In this document: in pieces, positions 1 to 8,314 of the stretch
Numbering within the stretch: position 1 is the first letter of the stretch
Layout: every line of letters begins with the position of its first letter
Source of the DNA: Deltaproteobacteria bacterium
GTDB lineage: Bacteria > Desulfobacterota > Syntrophia > Syntrophales > Smithellaceae
Reading direction: 5' to 3'
Length of the DNA stretch: 44,892 nucleotides
NCBI GenBank assembly: GCA_025361065.1
Contig: JANYAY010000177.1
Coordinates: 1 to 44,892, forward strand
Position numbers and translations under genes: made by a program
The notes under the pieces: generated by a model
Told to the model about the DNA's origin: nothing
Databases searched by the model: none
The model's input: the letters and a program-made list of their open reading frames with translations, nothing else

Positions 1-16
1 AGAAAAGGTAGCGTAA

Positions 17-97
17 GTCCGCCGCTCGCCAAAATCGAAGTAAAGGGGCTTCCGGCTACGCCTTCAGCCCCTTTACTTAAGCATAGTAAAAGCGGAC
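17..97. repeat. Nested inverted repeat upstream of the pilus operon
   Basis: A perfect 13-bp inverted repeat (38-50 against 66-78, arms AAGTAAAGGGGCT and its complement) lies inside a second 6-bp pair, GTCCGC at 17-22 and GCGGAC at 92-97. No T-tract follows on the plus strand, so it is not a canonical terminator for a gene entering from the left. Read on the minus strand it is followed by a short T-rich stretch. It may be the terminator or tail repeat of an upstream gene outside the window. The rest of 98-214 is AT-rich leader for the first pilus gene, with no clear promoter; a weak TTG...TATATT pair exists near 131-160. Confidence 0.5.
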
Positions 98-214
98 ATA
101 TCATGTGCTACAAAATAGGACTTTTCTATTTGCTCCTAACAATATTAATAAAATATATTGATAAAACAATAAAAATCATGTAAAAAATAATTACAAATTT
201 CGGGAGATGTGTTT

Positions 215-2047
215 TTGGCCACCACAGACGATATTACTTCTACAGAAAAACTGCTTGATGTGATACGTGGAAATAACACGGATGCATTTTCTGCAGTTGA
301 AAAACCAGCGAATTCCTCCTCAAAAAAATCAAAACTACCCAAAAAGGGCATGAGTTTGCCCAAGATATTTTTTACTGAAAAGAAAATATTTACTGTCGGG
401 GTAGACATAGGTCATGAATTCATCCGTTTATGCAAAACGACCAGGGCGTCTGACGGCAGGCCGGTTTTAGTTGATTATAATATTGTCGGTTATAATAGGG
501 TCGATAAAGCCTCTCCGGAATTCAAGGAAATATTGAAATCATCCCTGACTTCTTTTTGCGGCAGTCCGGCGAACTGTAATATTTGGGTGTTGATGAGTGC
601 CGCTGATGTTAATGTGCAATATATCAAAGTTCCTCGAGTAGCAAAAAAACAGTTGGAAAATGCTATATATTGGACTGCTAAGAAGGAAAATCCCTTCGAT
701 GAAAAAGATTATATGGCTGATTTTGAACTGCAGGGTGAAATTATTGATCAAGGAATTCCCAAATATTCAGTTATGTTTTATACGGCGCCGAAAGCCGAAC
801 TGGAAAAAGTTAAAAAAATATTCTCGGATATTGGAATAACCCTTACAGGCATTACCGTAACTCCGTTTGCGATTCAAAATATTCTCCGGAAGAAAGGGAT
901 GCCTTCCGAAGATGGCGCCGTAGCCAGTTTGTTTATTGGCAATGATTTTTCACGTATAGATATCTATGATAAAGAACATCTGGTTATGACGAGAGGAATA
1001 AAGACCGGCATAACCAGTATGATGGAATCGATAATTGAAGGAATTAACGAAAACGATAATGATTTAAAAATTGAAAGGGAAGATGCCAGAAAAATTCTTT
1101 TCAGCATTGGTCCTGACTCCACAAAATTAACAGAAAAAGATGCAGGGTTTGATCTAAAAAAAGAAGAAATATACGAAATGACACTGCCGGCACTGGAAAG
1201 ACTTGTCCGTCAGGTGGAAAGAACTTTAGAACACTACTCTACCGCACTTGGTTTCGAAAAAGTGGGGAAAATTTATATTTCCTCGGCAATGAATGTTTCT
1301 GAACAGATTATTCAATATATCAGTGAACAGTTAGGTATAAAAATTGACATATTTGATCCATTTACCCAGCAAATGGATCATCATGTTAATAAAACCATAT
1401 CCCTTTCGGAGAAAATGTCTCTTGTTCCAGCATTCGGGCTTTCCTGTTCTGATAATTTCCAGACTCCTAATTTCATTTTTACCTATCAGCAAAAAAACAA
1501 AGAAACGTCAATTAGAAGACTGAACAGAGGAATTTTTGCAGCATTCGTAATGGCGTTAATTATTTCTTTAACTACTTTAATTTATCAAGGTTTGGAAGCA
1601 AGGTTACAAAACAATAAACTGACAAAGTTGAAAAAAGTCATATCAAATTATAACCCTCTTTTAACCAAAGAATTAATAGAAAAAAAGTCTCGTGAATTGG
1701 CGACAAAAAGACAAATTACCAGAAAATATGCCGAGCGGTATATGAATTTAGCGGTAATTGGGGAAATTTCCAATCTTACACCGGCAAATATTCGTCTGAT
1801 CAATTTAAAGATAAATTTAGCTAATAAGACAAAAGAAAAAACAGATAAAAGTGTCGGTGATGGAATTACTTTAGAAGGATTGGTTTCCGGTGACCGTAAT
1901 ATGCTGGATTCATATCTGGCTCAATACATAATGGAATTAGGCAATTCTCCAATATTGAGCCTCGTTAAATTGGAAAAAAACAATGTTATTAACTATAAAA
2001 AAGGTAATGTGCTGCAGTTTACACTGAATGCCAGGATTGGTAAGTGA
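215..2047 (+). CDS. mshI: MshI-like PilM-PilN fusion protein, pilus inner-membrane assembly
   Basis: The N-terminal part is a PilM-type actin-like ATPase (phosphate-1 motif VGVDIG near residue 63, domain to about 420). It is followed by one membrane segment near residues 440-462 and a periplasmic PilN-like coiled segment to the C-terminus. PilM binds the PilN tail in the cytoplasm; here both are one chain, as in MshI of MSHA-type pili. The TTG at 215 is preferred over the GTG at 209 because GGGAG at 202-206 is 8 nt from 215 and only 2 nt from 209. It is the first gene of a plus-strand run and its stop overlaps the next start. About 60 residues before the actin-like fold are low complexity (Ser/Lys rich). 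The family call is strong; the exact symbol is by synteny. Confidence 0.85.
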   Translation: MATTDDITSTEKLLDVIRGNNTDAFSAVEKPANSSSKKSKLPKKGMSLPKIFFTEKKIFTVGVDIGHEFIRLCKTTRASDGRPVLVDYNIVGYNRVDKASPEFKEILKSSLTSFCGSPANCNIWVLMSAADVNVQYIKVPRVAKKQLENAIYWTAKKENPFDEKDYMADFELQGEIIDQGIPKYSVMFYTAPKAELEKVKKIFSDIGITLTGITVTPFAIQNILRKKGMPSEDGAVASLFIGNDFSRIDIYDKEHLVMTRGIKTGITSMMESIIEGINENDNDLKIEREDARKILFSIGPDSTKLTEKDAGFDLKKEEIYEMTLPALERLVRQVERTLEHYSTALGFEKVGKIYISSAMNVSEQIIQYISEQLGIKIDIFDPFTQQMDHHVNKTISLSEKMSLVPAFGLSCSDNFQTPNFIFTYQQKNKETSIRRLNRGIFAAFVMALIISLTTLIYQGLEARLQNNKLTKLKKVISNYNPLLTKELIEKKSRELATKRQITRKYAERYMNLAVIGEISNLTPANIRLINLKINLANKTKEKTDKSVGDGITLEGLVSGDRNMLDSYLAQYIMELGNSPILSLVKLEKNNVINYKKGNVLQFTLNARIGK

Positions 2048-2586
2048 AAATGGATATTTCTAAATTTAATATTCCGGAAAAAAGTATTTCCTATCTGGTT
2101 ATTTGTGTCGGTATTATTACCATAATTTGTTTGCTGGGTATATATCCTTTGTATCGTTATAATACGAGTTTGACTGATAATATAAGAGAAATAAATTATC
2201 AGATAAAAGAGCAGAATGATCTTATGCCCCAATATTTAGTGTTAGTTAAAAATTTGGAAAAGAAAGAATCTCAGCTTTTACCACTTCCGAAGAGAACAAA
2301 AATATCTCGCGAGCAAGCCGGCAAATTTCAAGAAGAATTCAGAAAAATCGCCTCTAAATCCGGAATCATGACTGTTTCTTTGACACCGGATCTGACTACT
2401 TTGACAACTGATAGCCAATATATTCTGAACAATGCTGTTGTTAAAGGAGAATTCATGAATTTTCGTAAAATGCTCATTGATATGGGGAGTGTTCCATATC
2501 TGGACAGTATAGACGAAATTCTTATCCAGCAATATCCGGATGCAATAGAATATAGAATGAAAATATCGATAGAAACGGGAAAATGA
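2044..2586 (+). CDS. mshJ: PilO/MshJ-like pilus assembly protein
   Basis: This is a 180-residue bitopic protein with a short cytoplasmic N-terminus, one transmembrane segment at about 17-37 (hydrophobic, Ile/Val rich), a coiled-coil stretch (about 40-80) and a compact alpha/beta periplasmic domain. This is the PilO architecture. PilO pairs with PilN and links the inner-membrane platform to PilP and the secretin. The GTG at 2044 overlaps the preceding stop by 4 nt (GTGA) and has AGGA at 2033-2036, which favours it over the ATG at 2050. Sequence conservation in this family is low, so the call rests on topology and position between the PilM/N fusion and the PilP-like gene. Confidence 0.78.
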   Translation: MKMDISKFNIPEKSISYLVICVGIITIICLLGIYPLYRYNTSLTDNIREINYQIKEQNDLMPQYLVLVKNLEKKESQLLPLPKRTKISREQAGKFQEEFRKIASKSGIMTVSLTPDLTTLTTDSQYILNNAVVKGEFMNFRKMLIDMGSVPYLDSIDEILIQQYPDAIEYRMKISIETGK

Positions 2587-2603
2587 TCTGAAAGTAAACA
2601 ATT

Positions 2604-3092
2604 ATGCCCAAGTTAAATAAAAGAGAAATTATAATTGTAGTACTGATGGCTTGCGCTGTTTTATTTGCTGTTTATGAAATATTTATCGCCGGTTCAGCGG
2701 GGAAAAAAGCAGCATTAGTTCAAACGGGAATCAATGATACAAGCAGCAATATCGCCGCTGCTTTAATAGATCCTTTAGCAACTGTTAATGCTTATATAAT
2801 AACCCGCGCTGAAGCCGATTGGCAAAAAAATCCTTTTATGGAAAGAAATTCCTACAAAGAATGGACAGCCAGAGAAGGTGCGGCAGTTAGCAATACTTCA
2901 GCAGTAAAAATTATTTATTCCGGTTATCTTGATGTCGGTAAAAAGAAGATGGCGATTATCAACGGGATGGAATATGGCCCGGGAGAGAAATTAGAAATGG
3001 ATGGCTATGTTTTAAAAGAAATAAGGCCTTCCAAAGTAATTATCCGTAACAGAAATACCGGAAGCGATTTGGATATATTTATACAAGAATAA
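2604..3092 (+). CDS. mshK: PilP/MshK-like periplasmic linker protein
   Basis: The product is a 162-residue protein with an N-terminal membrane anchor (about 8-28), a flexible middle region, and a small beta domain in the last 60 residues resembling the homology region of PilP/GspC. That domain contains the recurring pattern of an 'ING..Y..GE' turn followed by 'V..I....V', typical of these domains. In this family the beta domain contacts the N-domains of the secretin, which is encoded next. It starts 17 nt after the previous gene. The product is longer than typical MshK and lacks a visible lipobox, so it is anchored by a membrane helix rather than lipid. The assignment rests on domain shape and gene order. 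Confidence 0.68.
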   Translation: MPKLNKREIIIVVLMACAVLFAVYEIFIAGSAGKKAALVQTGINDTSSNIAAALIDPLATVNAYIITRAEADWQKNPFMERNSYKEWTAREGAAVSNTSAVKIIYSGYLDVGKKKMAIINGMEYGPGEKLEMDGYVLKEIRPSKVIIRNRNTGSDLDIFIQE

Positions 3093-3159
3093 ATTCAGAA
3101 ACTCAGTGAGAATTTATGCGGAATATTTGCAATCCCGCATGAATCTTGAAAATGAATTA

Positions 3160-3179
3160 CCGATATCGAATAATATCGG
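3160..3179 (+). other. Small hairpin in the leader of the secretin gene
   Basis: A perfect 7-bp stem (CCGATAT at 3160-3166, ATATCGG at 3173-3179) with a 6-nt loop sits in the 133-nt gap before the secretin gene. There is no T-tract, so it is not a convincing terminator. It might act as a processing or mRNA-stability site that sets secretin dosage relative to the upstream genes. Confidence 0.3.
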
Positions 3180-3225
3180 GATATAATTTAACAGCATAAA
3201 AATTTAGCATTGGAGGATTATCACC

Positions 3226-4848
3226 TTGAAATGCTCGGCAATTAGCAGAAATATTGTCAGATTTGTTTTAAGTATCTTTTTCTTAACAATATGTTGGGGT
3301 TGCTCCGGCGAACTCAATAGTACAAAAAAAGACCCCATCTTTGAAAAATGGAGTACATTGGCGGAAAATTCTCAGGGTCACTCCCCTGTGTCGCAAACGA
3401 AAAAAATAGATATATCAGCACTATCGGCCAAACAGATATCATCTTCTTTAATGGGAACATCCGCCAAACAGCTGCCTAATAAGAAAATCAATTTAAGCAT
3501 GCGGCAAGCGGAGCTCAAATCAGTATTGCGGGCATTAGCCAGATCTGTTGATTTGAATATCATTGTAAAAAACGATGTTAAAGGTGAAATCAGTGTCGAT
3601 TTCCGGGGAATCCCCTGGAGTCAGGCCTTTACGGGATTACTTAATACTTACGGGTTATCCTATATCTGGGAAGGCGATATTATTCGCGTAATGACTAACG
3701 AAGATATGGATTTGGATATAAAACAAAAAATAAGCAGACGGGATACTTTATGGGTAGAACCGCTTTTGCCGCCTGTTCTTGTTAATATTGATTATGCCGA
3801 TGCCGAAAAACTCGCAAAAACACTTCAGGATTTTTTAACAAAAGATAAAGATGGCAAACCACGCGGTTCAGTGAACAGAGATGAGCACAGTAATTCGCTG
3901 GTGATTTCAGCCATTCGTGAAGATTTAATCAAGATGCTGCCGATAATTGAAAAGATAGATAAACCGACACCGCAGATATTAATCAAAGCCAATATTGTGG
4001 AAACGACCAAATCGGTAGCCCGTGATTTAGGAATTATGTGGGGTGGAAAGTATAACACCGGTGATTATACCGCACGGGGTGGCGGTACCCGCCTGAGTTC
4101 AACTGCCGATATCAATCCGATAGCCGGCGGTCCCGTGGGTATAGGAGGAACGGGTTTTGCTTCTAATTTTCAGGCTTCCAATCTCACAACCACAGCATCC
4201 GGTTCATTGGCTCTTTTATTCGGAGCAATAGGCGGAAATATACTGGAAGTTCAATTACAGGCATTGCAGAAGGAGAGCAAACTGAATATTCTCTCCAGTC
4301 CTTCCATAACGACATTGGATAATCAGTTGGCATTTACCGAAAATGGGCAAAGAGTGCCTTTTGTAACATTAACGCAGACTGCCGGCAGTGCGCCGACACA
4401 GACGGTGACTTTTGAGAATGCTGTCCTGAGACTGGAAATTACCCCGCATGTCATTGACGGAAAAAATCTGAAAATGAAGATTCTGGTAAAGAAAGACGAA
4501 CTTGATTTTTCGCACGCTGCCGGCATGCTGGGCAATCCCATTATTTTGAAGAAACAAACTGAAACCTCTCTTATAATTAAAGACGGAGACACAATAGTTA
4601 TTTCCGGCTTGACTAAACAAACCAAATCTGATGCAGAAGCCGGCTGGCCCTGGCTCAAGGAGATACCTGTATTGGGCTGGCTCTTTAAGGCAGATGGTAA
4701 GAGTGATGCCATGGAAGAAGTCCTTATCTTTATAACGCCTCATATTTTACAGGTTGCCGACGCAAACTCCAAAGCGAATTCAGAAGGCGTTAGTGCCAAT
4801 GAACAAAATACGGATACAAAAGCTGGAACTGCTCAGACTGAAAAATAA
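3226..4848 (+). CDS. mshL: Type IV pilus secretin, MshL/PilQ family
   Basis: This is the outer-membrane channel through which the pilus passes. The N-terminal signal ends near Cys26 (CWGC, a weak lipobox match). An STN-like short domain follows at about residues 90-165, then a NolW/N1-type domain at about 185-250. The C-terminal secretin domain (about 345-515) shows the late motif 'PVLGWLF' and the terminal 'EEVLIFITPHIL' strand. A Gly/Thr-rich insert near 280-340 is the expected gate region. The last 25 residues are polar and disordered. The TTG at 3226 is chosen because GGAGGA at 3212-3217 is 8 nt upstream. Its position after the PilP-like gene and before the AAA protein matches mshK-L-M order. 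Confidence 0.92.
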   Translation: MKCSAISRNIVRFVLSIFFLTICWGCSGELNSTKKDPIFEKWSTLAENSQGHSPVSQTKKIDISALSAKQISSSLMGTSAKQLPNKKINLSMRQAELKSVLRALARSVDLNIIVKNDVKGEISVDFRGIPWSQAFTGLLNTYGLSYIWEGDIIRVMTNEDMDLDIKQKISRRDTLWVEPLLPPVLVNIDYADAEKLAKTLQDFLTKDKDGKPRGSVNRDEHSNSLVISAIREDLIKMLPIIEKIDKPTPQILIKANIVETTKSVARDLGIMWGGKYNTGDYTARGGGTRLSSTADINPIAGGPVGIGGTGFASNFQASNLTTTASGSLALLFGAIGGNILEVQLQALQKESKLNILSSPSITTLDNQLAFTENGQRVPFVTLTQTAGSAPTQTVTFENAVLRLEITPHVIDGKNLKMKILVKKDELDFSHAAGMLGNPIILKKQTETSLIIKDGDTIVISGLTKQTKSDAEAGWPWLKEIPVLGWLFKADGKSDAMEEVLIFITPHILQVADANSKANSEGVSANEQNTDTKAGTAQTEK

Positions 4849-4920
4849 AACGCCATAGAAAAAAAGATTTGAATAATAATCGATAGCCTAATATTTAAGT
4901 GATGAGATTAAAAGTGCAAA

Positions 4921-6492
4921 ATGGAGTATTACAATCTTCTCAATTTAAAGAAAGAACCATTTTCCAACTCGCCGGAGCCGGAATTTTTATTTCAATCACC
5001 GCAATACACCGCTTGTCTACAGAAACTGGAATTGGCCGTTCGTTTGCGCCGGGGCCTGAATGTTGTAATCGGAGATATCGGAACAGGAAAAACTACTCTG
5101 TGCCGCAAACTTATTCAAAGCTTCAGCGCTACCCCGGAAGATTCGGAAAAAATTGAAACTCATCTATTACTTGATCCTTCGTTCAATAATGCCGTTGATT
5201 TCCTGAGAAATGTTGCCGTCATACTGAACATTAAAGATATAGATGGCAAAGAAAATGAATGGCAATTAAAGGAGAAAATCAAGGATTATCTTTTCATAAA
5301 AGGAGTGAACGAAAATAAAACTGTTGTTTTAATTATTGATGAAGGACAGAAAATTCCGGAGAATTGTCTGGAAATTTTACGGGAATTTCTTAACTACGAA
5401 ACAAATGACTTCAAATTACTGCAAATAATCATCTTTGCCCAGGAAGAATTCAAAACAATAATAAAGAAACGGGAGAATCTTACTGATCGGATCAACCTTG
5501 TTTATTACCTTCAGCCTTTGAACTTTGCGCAAATGCGCGCCATGATCAGATACAGGATCAGTGTCGCCAGAAATATGGAAAGCGGGCCGGAATTATTCAC
5601 CCCGGGGGGAATATTGGCAATATATTTGTCAACAAAGGGTTACCCGCGAAAGGTTGTTTCTCTGTGCCATCAAGTTCTTTTAATGCTGATTATTCGGGGA
5701 GAGAAGAAAGCCGGCTTTTTTTTTGTAAGAAAGTGCTGGAAAGAGATGATCACACCCCTGCTGAAGAAACAGAAATGGGCGGCAGCTAGCCTGATAATTA
5801 TTATAGTAACAGTTATTGCTGCAGGAGTATTTGTTCTACTGGATAATGGTATCAACCTTTACCCGCAGTCAAGTGTGCCTAAAATTGCACCGGAAACTCA
5901 ACAAAAACCGGTAGCCATGATTCCTGCAACACCGGCGGTAACTCCAGCTCCTTCTCCGTCAGAGTTAATTATTCCGGAAAATAAAAATGAAGAAAGAAAG
6001 ATGCCTGCAAACCTCGGAATATTATCTATGAAAAAAGGGGGGAATCTTTGGCGAACAATCAAAAATATATACGGTGAGGTTAATACGGGCATTATTGATA
6101 AGATAAATAAAGCTAATTCCCATATTAATAACAAAAACAAAATATTAGTAGGGGAAAGAATAACTATTCCGGCAATTCCTGCAAAGATTAAACCTATTGG
6201 GGAAGGAAGTTTAATTGTCATACTGAAAAAAGGGAAAGATATAAAATCTATTTATGACTTTTTTTATGAAAATTTAAATAATAAAAATATGCCGCCAACT
6301 GTATTTTTCTCATTCTGGAATAATAAAAATGGGCTGATATTTACGGTTGCCATTGATAAAAGCTTTAATAATATTCAAGAAACGCAGATAGCAATCAGTA
6401 AATTACCTGATCAGATTGCTCGCGAAGCAAAAATTATGTCCCAATGGAATGAAAATACTATTTTCTTTAACAATCATGTATTTAATCGTTGA
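4921..6492 (+). CDS. mshM: ExeA/MshM-like AAA ATPase with membrane span and LysM-like domain
   Basis: The cytoplasmic AAA domain has Walker A GDIGTGKT at residues 51-58 and Walker B 'VVLIIDEGQ' near 133-141. Next come a transmembrane helix at about 289-310, a Pro/Ala-rich periplasmic linker, a LysM-like segment at about 370-420 ('LWRTI...ING..I' pattern, 'GERITIP' end) and a C-terminal region of unknown fold. ExeA/GspA proteins use ATP and peptidoglycan binding to help insert secretins through the cell wall. MshM proteins are usually shorter and lack the periplasmic module, so this copy is an ExeA-style version in the mshM position. The start is the ATG with the full conserved family N-terminus; its ribosome binding site is weak. 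Confidence 0.85.
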   Translation: MEYYNLLNLKKEPFSNSPEPEFLFQSPQYTACLQKLELAVRLRRGLNVVIGDIGTGKTTLCRKLIQSFSATPEDSEKIETHLLLDPSFNNAVDFLRNVAVILNIKDIDGKENEWQLKEKIKDYLFIKGVNENKTVVLIIDEGQKIPENCLEILREFLNYETNDFKLLQIIIFAQEEFKTIIKKRENLTDRINLVYYLQPLNFAQMRAMIRYRISVARNMESGPELFTPGGILAIYLSTKGYPRKVVSLCHQVLLMLIIRGEKKAGFFFVRKCWKEMITPLLKKQKWAAASLIIIIVTVIAAGVFVLLDNGINLYPQSSVPKIAPETQQKPVAMIPATPAVTPAPSPSELIIPENKNEERKMPANLGILSMKKGGNLWRTIKNIYGEVNTGIIDKINKANSHINNKNKILVGERITIPAIPAKIKPIGEGSLIVILKKGKDIKSIYDFFYENLNNKNMPPTVFFSFWNNKNGLIFTVAIDKSFNNIQETQIAISKLPDQIAREAKIMSQWNENTIFFNNHVFNR

Positions 6493-6607
6493 TAGTAAAC
6501 AGAATTGTTGGATAAAATAACTGATGGTATGTATTTTATCATTAAAACTCATTATTTTAAATCAGTATAATTGAGCTCTTATGATAAGGGAATTCTTCGG
6601 AGGTTAA

Positions 6608-8311
6608 ATGAAAGCAAAAAAACGTTTAGGTGAAATGCTGGTAGAAAATGGAATTATAACCGAAGAAAAGCTACAGCAAGCTCTTATTGACCAGAAGAAA
6701 ACCGGTCTCAAACTAGGTCAATTCTTAATCAGACAGAGTACGGTTAACGAGCAGCAAATTATTGATTTATTAAGTCGACAGCTTAAAATTCCCAAATATC
6801 ATCCGGATAGTTATCCAATAGATATGGATTTAGTTCGTCTCATCCCGATCGATATTGCCCAGAAGTTACAAATAGCTCCTTTGAAAAAAAAGGGACGCCT
6901 GCTAACAATTGCCATGGTTGATCCGCTGGATATAAGCGCAATGGATACACTGGAAGTGCTGACCAATGTTGAAGTTGAACCTGTTGTTTGTTCGGAAAGA
7001 GAAGTCAATCAACTCATCAGCAGCATTTACGGAATGCAATCCGGTCTGGGAAATTTAATGGAAACGATGGAAATCGAATCCCAGCAGGATGTCCAGGAAG
7101 AAGAACAAAGTAAGGAAGAATTTCAAGTTGCCTCGTTGCAGGATATGGCCGGTCAAGCCCCGGTAATTCGCCTGGTGAATTCCATTTTCAGCCAGGCAAT
7201 TCGTGAAGGAGCCAGTGACGTTCATATCAGTCCGCAGCAAAACAGCATTCAACTGCGTTTTCGGATTGACGGTAAGCTCCATGATGTTCCCTCACCGCCG
7301 AAATCATTGTCGCTGTCGATTATTGCCCGGATAAAAATACTCGCCAATATGGATATTACAATTTCCCGCATCCCTCAGGATGGTCGATTTACACTAAAGA
7401 TGGAAAACAAGGAAATCAATGTTCGTGTTTCTTCCATGCCGACGATCTATGGAGAGAATATGGTGCTGCGGCTTTTAGATATGAGTGCAGGGGTCTATTC
7501 TCTGGACCGGCTCGGGATGATTAAGGAAGACCGCGACAAAATTGCCACTATGGTGCGCAAAGCTTATGGCATGATTTTAAGTACCGGACCGACGGGAAGC
7601 GGCAAAAGTACCAGCCTTTACTCTATTTTAAACGAAATCAATCGCCCCGATACCAACATTATTACACTCGAAGACCCGGTCGAGTACAGGGTTGCCAATA
7701 TTCGTCAGGTTCAGCTCAACCGTAAGGCTGGTATGACATTTGCGGGTGGTCTGCGGGCAATCCTTCGTCAGGATCCCGATGTTATCATGGTGGGAGAAAT
7801 AAGAGATTCGGAAACCGCGGCCGTTGCCATTCAGGCAGCTCAAACAGGCCACCGTTTACTCAGCACTATCCATACCAATGATGCAGCCGGCGCAATTACC
7901 CGCTTTGTCGATATGGGAATTGAACCTTTTCTTGTTGCTTCAGCGCTTCTCGTTTCTTTTGCCCAGCGCCTTGTCCGAACAGTTTGCCCCTATTGCAAGG
8001 AGTCATACAGACCGCCGCAGATCGCCCTGACCGCCTGGGGGCTGGATAAAGTCGAAAATGCCAATTTCCAGCATGGCAAAGGTTGTTTTCAGTGTATGAA
8101 TACAGGCTATAAAGGAAGAACAGGCATCTTCGAGGTTCTGGTCAATGATGAAGGCGTTCAAGAGCTGATCATGCAAAGAAAATCGGCCCAGGAAATCACG
8201 CGTATGGCAGTGGCAGAAGGGAAGCTGCGGACTTTGAAGGAAGATGCCGCTGATAAAGTTATCAGGGGAATCACAACCATGGAGGAAGCCGCCTCGGCGG
8301 TTATGGTGTAA
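6608..8311 (+). CDS. mshE: Pilus extension ATPase, PilB/MshE family, with MshEN c-di-GMP motif
   Basis: The product is a 567-residue hexameric secretion ATPase. The MshEN domain (about 1-140) begins with R6-L7-G8, L11, L22, L26 and Q29, the spacing of the c-di-GMP-binding motif defined in MshE. The second half-motif (35-58) is degenerate, with Lys for Arg and Ser for Gly. The catalytic core has Walker A GPTGSGKS near 328-335, the Asp box, and Walker B 'VIMVGEIRD' near 391-399. A zinc site is formed by CPYC (about 460-463) and CFQC (about 493-496). GGAGGT at 6599-6604 supports the start. It is followed by the platform gene 3 nt after its stop. It is the motor for pilin polymerisation and the most likely direct second-messenger input to this pilus. 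Confidence 0.93.
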   Translation: MKAKKRLGEMLVENGIITEEKLQQALIDQKKTGLKLGQFLIRQSTVNEQQIIDLLSRQLKIPKYHPDSYPIDMDLVRLIPIDIAQKLQIAPLKKKGRLLTIAMVDPLDISAMDTLEVLTNVEVEPVVCSEREVNQLISSIYGMQSGLGNLMETMEIESQQDVQEEEQSKEEFQVASLQDMAGQAPVIRLVNSIFSQAIREGASDVHISPQQNSIQLRFRIDGKLHDVPSPPKSLSLSIIARIKILANMDITISRIPQDGRFTLKMENKEINVRVSSMPTIYGENMVLRLLDMSAGVYSLDRLGMIKEDRDKIATMVRKAYGMILSTGPTGSGKSTSLYSILNEINRPDTNIITLEDPVEYRVANIRQVQLNRKAGMTFAGGLRAILRQDPDVIMVGEIRDSETAAVAIQAAQTGHRLLSTIHTNDAAGAITRFVDMGIEPFLVASALLVSFAQRLVRTVCPYCKESYRPPQIALTAWGLDKVENANFQHGKGCFQCMNTGYKGRTGIFEVLVNDEGVQELIMQRKSAQEITRMAVAEGKLRTLKEDAADKVIRGITTMEEAASAVMV

Positions 8312-8314
8312 AGT

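Noticed and set aside
4899-5156. Overlapping 85-codon plus-strand frame at the start of the AAA gene
   Set aside because: Out-of-frame shadow of the AAA ATPase with no domain features.
6511-6540. GATAAAAT/ATTTTATC inverted repeat before the ATPase gene
   Set aside because: AT-only 8-bp stem with a 14-nt loop in AT-rich spacer; likely chance.
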